DNA of 64,000 nucleotides from Streptomyces sioyaensis. GTDB lineage: Bacteria; Actinomycetota; Actinomycetes; Streptomycetales; Streptomycetaceae. The stretch covers positions 47,274 to 111,273 of the forward strand of contig NZ_SDIF01000013.1 in the NCBI RefSeq assembly GCF_004122735.1. Reading direction: 5' to 3'. Below the pieces are notes generated by a model. That model saw only the letters and a program-made list of their open reading frames with translations, was not told the DNA's origin and searched no databases. The position numbers and the translations under genes were made by a program. Positions 26,268-32,780 of this stretch are shown in pieces; position 1 is the first letter of the stretch; each line of letters starts with the position of its first letter.

Positions 26268-27410
26268 TCATCCTTCCGCGGGGCCGTGGAATCCGTGCTG
26301 CGCTGCCGTGGCCGGCCCGCGGGCCAGCAGCGTCGGGTCGAGGTCCTTGGGGGACGGACAGCCGGACAGCGCCATGGCGTCCTCCAGTTCGTCCCGCAGC
26401 GTGCTGAGCACCTGGCGGGCACCCGCCTCTCCGTCGGCGGCCAGGCCCCACAGCACCGGACGGCCGACGAAGACCGCCTGGGCGCCCAGGGCCAGCGCCT
26501 TGAGTAGGTCGGTCCCGTGCCGGACACCGCCGTCGAGGAACACCGGACAGCGGCCGGCGACCGCCCGCACCACCTCCGGCAGCGCGTCCAAGGTGGCCGT
26601 GGCGCCGTCGAGTTGGCGCCCGCCGTGGTTGGACACCACCAGCCCGTCGACCCCGAGTTCGGCGGCGTGCGCCGCGTCCTCGGCGGTGAGCACGCCCTTG
26701 AGGACCAGCGGCAGCCGGGTCTGCGACCGCAGCCAGTCGAGGTCCGACCAGTTCAGCGACGGGTCGATGAAGGCGTCGGCATGCCGGGACAGGGCCGAGC
26801 TGCCGTCGTGCCGGTCGTGCAGGAATCCGGTGACCGCACCGTCCAGATTGCGTGCCGCGATGTGCGGGGGCAGGTGGAAGCCGTGCCGCGCCTCGCGCAG
26901 CCGCCGGCCGAGCCGGGGGGTGTCCACGGTGAGCACCAGGGCGCGGAACCCGGCGGCCTCCGCACGTCGTACCACCTTCTGCAGGACATCGCGCCGGTGC
27001 AGCCAGTAGAGCTGCAGCCACAGCGGGCCGGCGGCCGCCGCGGCGATGTCCTCGAAGGTCCGGCTGGCGAAGATGCTGACCACGGTGGGCGCCGCCAGGC
27101 TCCCGGCGGCCCGCACTGTCGCCAACTCACCCTCGTCACAGGCGAGTTCGTGATACGCCATGGGGGCCACGCCGAGCGGTACCCCGACCGGGTCGCCCAG
27201 GACCGTGGTCGACAGCTCGCACCGGGCGACATCGACCAGCACCCGGGGCCGGATCCGGACCCGGTCGAACGCGGCGCGGTTGGCCGCCACGGTGCTCTCC
27301 GTGCCGGCGCCGCCTTCGACGTAGTGCCAGGTCGCCGCGGGTAATTGCGCCTGAGCGAGCGGGGCGTACTCGTCGACCGTCAGCGGCCGGTCCATCGTGC
27401 CGCCGGTCAC
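26268..27410 (-). CDS. hmo: 4-hydroxymandelate oxidase (FMN-dependent)
   Basis: 380 residues from a GTG at 27410 that overlaps the hmaS stop (GTGA); an ATG at 27395 is the alternative. It has the alpha-hydroxyacid dehydrogenase/oxidase TIM barrel: APMAYHELACDEGE, the barrel Lys in PLVLKGVL, the active-site SNHGGRQLDG (His as base, Arg binding the carboxylate), and the FMN phosphate loop FLDGGVRHGTDLLKALALGAQAV. It resembles Hmo of the vancomycin group and converts 4-hydroxymandelate to 4-hydroxybenzoylformate. Gene order and coupling support this over a generic lactate oxidase. Confidence 0.88.
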   Translation of the reverse strand: MTGGTMDRPLTVDEYAPLAQAQLPAATWHYVEGGAGTESTVAANRAAFDRVRIRPRVLVDVARCELSTTVLGDPVGVPLGVAPMAYHELACDEGELATVRAAGSLAAPTVVSIFASRTFEDIAAAAAGPLWLQLYWLHRRDVLQKVVRRAEAAGFRALVLTVDTPRLGRRLREARHGFHLPPHIAARNLDGAVTGFLHDRHDGSSALSRHADAFIDPSLNWSDLDWLRSQTRLPLVLKGVLTAEDAAHAAELGVDGLVVSNHGGRQLDGATATLDALPEVVRAVAGRCPVFLDGGVRHGTDLLKALALGAQAVFVGRPVLWGLAADGEAGARQVLSTLRDELEDAMALSGCPSPKDLDPTLLARGPATAAQHGFHGPAEG

Positions 27411-28486
27411 CGGGCACCGGCGCCGGCACCGGCCTGCGCCCGCTCGACCGCCTCGTACAGGCCCTTGATGTTGCCGCTGCCGAAGGTCTGCGCCCCGCGC
27501 CGCTCGATGAGTTCGAGGAAGAACGTCCCCCGGGCGTGCGGGGAGCGGGTGAAGATCTGGTACAGCAGTCCCCAGTCGTCCCGGTCGGCGAGCACGGACA
27601 GCTCCTTCAGGACGTCCAGATCGCCACCGAGGGAACCCACCCGGCCCTCCACCGCGTCGTAATACGTGGCAGGGGTGTGCAGGAACTCGACGCCGTAGGA
27701 CGAGAGTTTCTTCACCGCGGTGGCAATGTCCGAGGTGCCGAAAGCCAGATGCTGGACGCCGGCTCCGCCGTGGGCATCGAGGAATGCGTCGATCTGGCCG
27801 GGCTTACGCCGCACATCGGGTTCGAGAAAGGTGAAGGTGATCGCGCCGGACGCGCTGCGCACCACCTTGGATTCCATTGCCTGGTCGCCGACCTCGATGA
27901 ACTCCTCGAATGCCTCGCTGAATCCCAGTCCGTGCTGGTAGAAGGAAATGGTGCGGGCGAGTTCACCGGCCGGAAGGCAGACGGCGAAATGGTCGAGAGC
28001 ATGCAGCTGTTCGCCGCCCGCCACCTTCCCGGAAGTCTCCAGGGCACGCAGATGGGGGCCGGGCAGCTGCCCCTCGTGTGCGTACTGCACAAAGGAATGC
28101 ACGACGTCGCCGAACGCCTTGACGGCGGCCGTGGTGACCGCGCCGTCCGGCTGCTCGACGACGGACGGCGCGGCCACCGGCTCGGCACCGTGCCCGACCG
28201 CCTGCCGGAACGCGCCCTCGGCGTCCCCGGTCCGCAGCGCGATGTTCGCCACCCCGTCCCCGTGGCGGGCCACGTACCGCGCGACCGTCCCGTCTGAGGT
28301 CAGGTCGGAGGTCATGAGGAGACGGATGTCCCCCTGGGCGAGCAGAATCGATCTGCGGTCCGTGAGACCGGTTTCCGGACCGCCCTCGGCGATCGCCTCG
28401 AATCCGAAGGCAGTGCGGTAGTAAAAGGCGGCTTGCCGGGCGTCCCCGACAAAGAATTCGACATGGCTGACGCTTAAGTCACTCAA
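27407..28486 (-). CDS. hmaS: 4-hydroxymandelate synthase (HmaS), TTG start
   Basis: 359 residues from a TTG at 28486 with GGGGG 5 bases upstream. This start matches the family length; longer in-frame starts lack a binding site. The iron triad is His166 (LDHFAVC), His246 (GVQHLAF) and Glu325 (FFLELIER), offset by five from HmaS of Amycolatopsis orientalis (161, 241, 320). The C-terminus TFGSGNIKGLYEAVE is HmaS-like rather than the HPPD form. The reaction is 4-hydroxyphenylpyruvate plus O2 to 4-hydroxymandelate and CO2. HPPD is the main alternative, but neighbouring hmo and hpgT make HmaS far more likely. Confidence 0.9.
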   Translation of the reverse strand: MSDLSVSHVEFFVGDARQAAFYYRTAFGFEAIAEGGPETGLTDRRSILLAQGDIRLLMTSDLTSDGTVARYVARHGDGVANIALRTGDAEGAFRQAVGHGAEPVAAPSVVEQPDGAVTTAAVKAFGDVVHSFVQYAHEGQLPGPHLRALETSGKVAGGEQLHALDHFAVCLPAGELARTISFYQHGLGFSEAFEEFIEVGDQAMESKVVRSASGAITFTFLEPDVRRKPGQIDAFLDAHGGAGVQHLAFGTSDIATAVKKLSSYGVEFLHTPATYYDAVEGRVGSLGGDLDVLKELSVLADRDDWGLLYQIFTRSPHARGTFFLELIERRGAQTFGSGNIKGLYEAVERAQAGAGAGAR

Positions 28487-28676
28487 CGAAACCCCCGCTG
28501 TGTAGGGCGAGACATGGCTCGCCACCCATCGGGTAATGGAGAGCAAGCCCGTACGAAAGAGTGCAGCCAAATTAACTGCTGGCCGGCGTCCGGCAGAACA
28601 CACCTTCGGAGGCTTGCGCTTCGTCGTTGGTCACCCGGGAATACTCCAATGGTCGCCCGTCGGATACCCCGCTCAA

Positions 28677-29429
28677 CTATCCGAAGATGCCATGTTGGTA
28701 GGCGTACAGACCGGCCCGCAGCCGGTCGGGCTGGCCAATTTTCCGCATCGCCTGGGTCAGATGCTTCTTCACGGTGGCCTCGGCCAGGAACAGTTCGGAG
28801 GCGATCTCCGAGTTGCTCAGCCCGCGGGCGAGCTTGCCCAGGACGGCGCGTTCGCGCTCGGTCAGCCGGGCCTCGGTGGGGGAGGGCCCGTCGATCGCCA
28901 GGGTCACTTCCACCGGCTGGACCGTGGGCGCCGGCAGGAACACCGCGCCGCCGAGCGCGACCGTGGTCACGGCCCGGATGATCTGGTCCTCGTCCATCGC
29001 GGGATCGATACAGCCGTGCACACCGCCCGCGAGCACCTGGGAGACCTCCACGCTCGTGGCGGCGGGGTGCAGCAGAATCGCCTTCGCGCCCGGTGCGGCG
29101 TGCACCGACAGCAGCTTCTGTGCGGCGGCCGCGTCCGAGGCCAGCCCCTCACGCGTGCCGACGAGGATGACATCCGGCGCTTCTTCGCGGAAGGCGTCCG
29201 CGGCCTGCTCCGGATCGCCGAAGCTGCTGACCACGCGCAACTCCGGCGCCGAAGCCAGTATGGAACGAAGCCCGGCGCGGGTCACCGACTGCTCCGCCAC
29301 CAGCATCACCCGTACCGCGGGGGGTGCGGACGGCTCCCCGGGCGCGCCCCGGCCGGCCTGCCGGTCCCACCCCGCGACGCTCCCGTTCCTCCGGGTTCCC
29401 CACTGCTCTAAGTGCGTTTTCTCCAGCAC
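28677..29429 (-). CDS. LuxR-type regulator with degenerate receiver domain
   Basis: 250 residues from the GTG at 29429 (GGGGG upstream); an earlier start at 29540 would put the operator-like palindrome inside the gene. The N-terminal domain aligns with NarL receivers, but the acidic pocket is lost: LVAEQ replaces LVDDQ, LVGTREG replaces the phospho-Asp LxD, and the conserved Lys is absent. The C-terminal LuxR helix-turn-helix is intact (RLTERERAVLGKLARGLSNSEIASELFLAEATVKKHL). It is probably a phosphorylation-independent regulator. It is the gene before the Hpg operon on the same strand, so it is the likely pathway regulator. Confidence 0.88.
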   Translation of the reverse strand: MLEKTHLEQWGTRRNGSVAGWDRQAGRGAPGEPSAPPAVRVMLVAEQSVTRAGLRSILASAPELRVVSSFGDPEQAADAFREEAPDVILVGTREGLASDAAAAQKLLSVHAAPGAKAILLHPAATSVEVSQVLAGGVHGCIDPAMDEDQIIRAVTTVALGGAVFLPAPTVQPVEVTLAIDGPSPTEARLTERERAVLGKLARGLSNSEIASELFLAEATVKKHLTQAMRKIGQPDRLRAGLYAYQHGIFG

Positions 29430-29446
29430 CGCAACCCCCGTTCTTC

Positions 29447-29461
29447 CAGAGAACTTCTCTG
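29447..29461. promoter_or_regulatory. 15-base palindrome before the luxR start
   Basis: CAGAGAA-C-TTCTCTG is a perfect 7-base inverted repeat with a one-base centre, 17 bases upstream of the GTG at 29429. Its location suits an autoregulatory operator. Confidence 0.45.
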
Positions 29462-29796
29462 ACCCGAGAACATGTTGTTGGTCGGCGAGCAGAGCGGTCA
29501 GGCCTGCGACCCCCTTGGGACGTCGGCTCTCCCTGCTCACCCAAGAGCACAGCGACGGGCTCGCCGGCGCGCTCGCACGGCAGCTGCCCGATTCCGGCGC
29601 GCACCCGCCGACACCGCGATACGGCGAGGACCGGGCGCTCCACGCTCAACTCCCCTTTCCCCTGGGTGAGTCGGCGGCGTACAGTGTCTCGGCGCCGCCC
29701 TCCCCCGCCGCCTTCCTCCTCCTGGCGGCGCGCCGTCCCCTTCCACCTCAACCCATGGGCCGGCGGCTTTCTTCCGCAACGAACGGCGCCCACAGG

Positions 29797-29839
29797 GCGG
29801 TCCATGTGCGTCACCTATGGCGGTCCATGTACGTCACCT
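29797..29839. repeat. 20-base direct repeat, one mismatch, 23-base period
   Basis: GCGGTCCATGTGCGTCACCT at 29797-29816 and GCGGTCCATGTACGTCACCT at 29820-29839, in the non-coding region upstream of luxR. The period is about two helical turns. Confidence 0.85.
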
Positions 29840-30243
29840 TCTTCCGTGCAGGGCCGGAGGCCGGTCAGCGCGCGAGCCCGGGATGACCGGAACGGATCGA
29901 CGGACCGAACGGATTCAGTCAGCCTACTGCCCCAGCCGATCAACAAGCTGTTTCGAACTCGCCGTGGTACCACCCCCGTTGAGCGCCGCCCCGCCCGTAC
30001 CGGCCCCACCATCGACCCGGCGAGGAGGGGGCCCCGCTTCCGTTCAACGCTGCCGCCGGTAGCTGCCGGCAGCCGCCGATAGCTTCAGAGTGCATGACCT
30101 CCACGGCGTGGACCCCGGCAGAACATCCGTCATGTCGGTCCTTGCCCAGCCTTTATCACGCTCTTGCCTAAATTTTGCCCGGCGCTTGGTCAACCTGACG
30201 GCCGGAACGCGGCGCGGCCACCCCGGCCGACTCCTCCCTACGA

Positions 30244-30801
30244 ATGGCGTATTGTCCTGACATGGATTTCACCGGGAGGGTCTGGGGCGCGACTGCCGCC
30301 GAGCGCGAGGCGCACTATCCGTGCGACGGACTTCTGACGGTCCCCTACGAAGGATGGACCCGGGCCGTTGAGGTGGCGGCGCCGTGCGCCACGGTGTTCC
30401 GCTGGGTCCGCCAGCTGACGATCGCGCCGTACAGCTACGACTGGATCGACTTCCGCGGCCGGAAGAGCCCCGATCGCCTCACGCCGGAGCCGGCCCCCTT
30501 GGCCGTCGGGCAGCGCTTCCTGGTCTTCGACATCGTGGACTTCGCAGCGGACCAGCACATCACCGGGGTGCTTCCCGAGGCGCCGGCGCGAAGGTATGGG
30601 CAGATGGCCGTCAGTTATGTCGTCCTTCCGCACGGCGACGCCTGCCGGCTCCTGGTGAAGGTCGACAGCGCATCGCGACGCCCGCTGATCCGGCGCCTCC
30701 AGCAAAGGCTCCTCGCCTGGGGGGACTTGGTCATGATGCGCAAACAACTGCTGACGCTGAAGAAGTACGCCGAGCGGGACGCGGCGGCGGGAGTGGGATA
30801 G
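30244..30801 (+). CDS. SRPBCC-family protein
   Basis: 185 residues from the ATG at 30244, or 179 from the ATG at 30262; neither has a clear binding site. The sequence TRAVEVAAPCATVFRWVRQLTIAPYSYDWIDFRGRKSP is typical of actinobacterial polyketide-cyclase/dehydrase-like SRPBCC proteins, and a basic C-terminal helix follows. It is a monocistronic gene flanked by long non-coding stretches. Ligand unknown. It does not belong obviously to the Hpg locus, which is transcribed the other way. Confidence 0.75.
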   Translation: MAYCPDMDFTGRVWGATAAEREAHYPCDGLLTVPYEGWTRAVEVAAPCATVFRWVRQLTIAPYSYDWIDFRGRKSPDRLTPEPAPLAVGQRFLVFDIVDFAADQHITGVLPEAPARRYGQMAVSYVVLPHGDACRLLVKVDSASRRPLIRRLQQRLLAWGDLVMMRKQLLTLKKYAERDAAAGVG

Positions 30802-32017
30802 CAGGAAATCCGCGGTTCTCCCGCAGTCATCCTCCGATGACCGCCGTCGTGCGCCGCACCGCCGGAACTGCGTCCCGGTTCGCCCTCCCAGTTCGCCTGC
30901 CAACGGCATTGTGGCAAGCGGGGATTGAGGGTTTCGGCGGGTCGGATGGCGGGGGTGTCCTGGTTCTGCGGAAGCAGCCGGGGAGCCGTTCGAAGTCCTC
31001 GCCGTACTGCTGTCGGTGACTTCCGACGACTTCTGGCGGACGGCTGCCCGGGCTGTCGGAAGGCGGGAAAGGCGAGCGCACGCGCAGTACCCCGGGCCGC
31101 TTAGGCGCCCATTCTTCCGAACAGACTATGACCTCGGACGAAACATGGGGGATACGGCAGGTAAACGAGGGTCGACGTGACGGCTGCCCAGGGATCGGGT
31201 ACGTGCAGGCCGTCGCCTCCTGGCCTGCCGACGGGGCGGGTTGACCGTGCTGGGTCGCCGCGAGGCCTGGTGTGCCCCGGTGTCACGGACCTGACAGGGC
31301 ATCACGATCGCGCGCCGGTTGCCCGGTGCGGGCAGGTGAGGCGGGTGGCCGGCCCCGGCGCCCGAGCGTGCGGAGCCGTGCGGGAGCGTCCGGTTGACGA
31401 CTTTGCCGCCATGGTCAGGAAATCCTCCCGTAACAGACCGTCAATGCCGGTTCGTTGAGGTGCGGGGAGGAAGTCCGCTGATCACTGCTGCAGATATGGC
31501 GGTATCCGGGAGAAGGTGAAGGAGGTGACGGTGCAAGCATTCCGGCCATGATCGGTGGCGGTCATCCGGGGAATGAATACCGGGTATCCATCCGTGACCG
31601 TTCTCAACCGTAAACGGGCATGGCAATTTCAACGGACGGAGAATTGCCTGCAATATGGCCGGCCTGTCTCGTGTCTTTCTTCGTTTGGTTTCGGTCGCGA
31701 GTGCAGGGTGGTGCGGGAGCGTGGCGGGCCGGGATATCTCCAGGTATTTCATCGGTATCTCACCATGCCGCGGAATCACATGACTTGGGCGCCGCTCCGG
31801 CCGCGGGGCGTGGGCTCCGGGTGGCGTCCCGCGGCGACGTCAAAGCGCCTGATGCGAGGGTGTGCCGGGGGCCGCGCGGTGCGCCCGGGCGGTGGCGGCT
31901 GTGGGGGTGCGGTGGCCGTGGAGGAAGCCGCGCGACGATGCGGCACCGGCCTGCACAAGAGGCTCGTTACCGGTCAGTCGGGAGCAAAACGAACATGGTG
32001 CGCAGTAAGCAGTTCAA

Positions 32018-32063
32018 TTACTTGACACTATCGCGACTTGGCGTGAGTTACTTCACAGTATGG
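32018..32063. promoter_or_regulatory. 16-base imperfect direct repeat, 30-base period
   Basis: TTACTTGACACTATCG (32018-32033) and TTACTTCACAGTATGG (32048-32063) agree at 13 of 16 positions and are spaced three helical turns apart, about 220 bases before the MatA-like start. Candidate binding site for an activator or repressor. Confidence 0.35.
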
Positions 32064-32266
32064 ATGGGCCGGGGTGGGGTTGCCGGGCTCCACGGGGGCA
32101 TCGATCCGGCTCGCTGTGAACCATCGATGCGCGTGAATAGGTATGTTGACGAGTGAGATCATAAGGGGGAGCGGGAGTCCCGGCTCGCCCGATGGTCTTT
32201 GCCACCGTCATCGGAGGGCGGAAGACGCTGGCTGACCTTGCCTATTCTCATTCGCGGTTAACTGGT

Positions 32267-32272
32267 TACACT
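32267..32272 (+). promoter_or_regulatory. possible -10 element for leaderless matA-like mRNA
   Basis: TACACT ends 8 bases before the ATG at 32281, and no ribosome-binding site is present, so transcription would start at or next to the ATG. No good -35 hexamer is seen. Confidence 0.3.
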
Positions 32273-32280
32273 CACGCTCC

Positions 32281-32631
32281 ATGCGAACCGCTACCCCCCA
32301 CAGCAGTCGCCCCGGTAAGCAAGGGAATCGTCCCGTATTTGTCGACAACTCAGGTCGGCGCAGACGCTTCCTGGGGCACGCAGCGTTGACCGTAGGGTGC
32401 ATGTGCACCGGATATCTCGTCCTCCTCGCCGTGGTGTTCGGCGGCCTCCTGCAGCCGGCCGGAAAGCCGGCGCCGGGAAAGGCCGACCCGCTCCCGGACC
32501 ACACGTCACGCCCGGCGCCCAGAGCGCCGGGCCGCGCCGGTCCCTCGGCGACTCCCGACACCTCCGGACGGGCTGTCCCCATCGGTCACCACCCCTCCAG
32601 GGCCCCTTCCCGCACCACTCCTGCCCCGTGA
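32281..32631 (+). CDS. small membrane protein upstream of the polysaccharide synthase (MatA-like)
   Basis: 116 residues. A basic N-terminus (about 1-30) is followed by one transmembrane segment (about 33-56, HAALTVGCMCTGYLVLLAVV) and a Pro/Ala/Thr-rich extracellular tail. Position, size and topology fit the small gene that precedes the matB synthase in Streptomyces, but similarity to MatA itself cannot be judged by eye. No Shine-Dalgarno is visible, so leaderless translation is likely. A strong hairpin separates it from the synthase gene. Confidence 0.6.
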   Translation: MRTATPHSSRPGKQGNRPVFVDNSGRRRRFLGHAALTVGCMCTGYLVLLAVVFGGLLQPAGKPAPGKADPLPDHTSRPAPRAPGRAGPSATPDTSGRAVPIGHHPSRAPSRTTPAP

Positions 32632-32693
32632 CCACAGCCGGACCGGTGCGCTTCCGCCCCCGGGCGTGAAGCCTCCCCGGCACTGACCCGGGA

Positions 32694-32740
32694 CGTGTGC
32701 GTCCGCGCAGGCGCCATGGCTGCCTGCGCGGACGCACACG
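32694..32740 (+). terminator. 19-base-pair hairpin between the matA-like and matB-like genes
   Basis: Stem 32694-32712 with 32722-32740 (core GTGTGCGTCCGCGCAGGC) and a 9-base loop. It ends 41 bases before the synthase start, so it may act as a terminator or attenuator within the locus. Confidence 0.75.
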
Positions 32741-32780
32741 CCTCTCATGTGGCACGTCCGCTCGACAGAAAGGGCCCATT

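Larger units (their letters stand above)
29430..30243. other. 814-base intergenic region upstream of the luxR gene
   Basis: No convincing gene. It contains the palindrome next to luxR and the 20-base direct repeat listed separately. Several open frames exist but all are arginine- or proline-rich antisense-type composition. Confidence 0.5.
30802..32280. other. 1.48 kb gene-poor, relatively AT-rich region
   Basis: No open frame here has Streptomyces-like codon use or a recognisable family. Signals found are: a full AAGGAGGTGA Shine-Dalgarno at about 31518-31528 followed by two tiny overlapping ORFs (31531-31551 and 31548-31613, 21 residues); a 16-base direct repeat at 32018-32063; and an isolated TTGACA at 32022-32027. 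It could be the long regulatory region of the glycan locus to its right, or decayed sequence. Confidence 0.5.

Noticed and set aside
31570..31595. GGGTAT at about 31582 as a SigB-type promoter
   Set aside because: No GNNT lies 14-16 bases upstream and no gene follows.
31441..32160. Several 100-180 codon ORFs in the gene-poor gap
   Set aside because: They overlap each other on both strands and lack starts with binding sites or recognisable domains.
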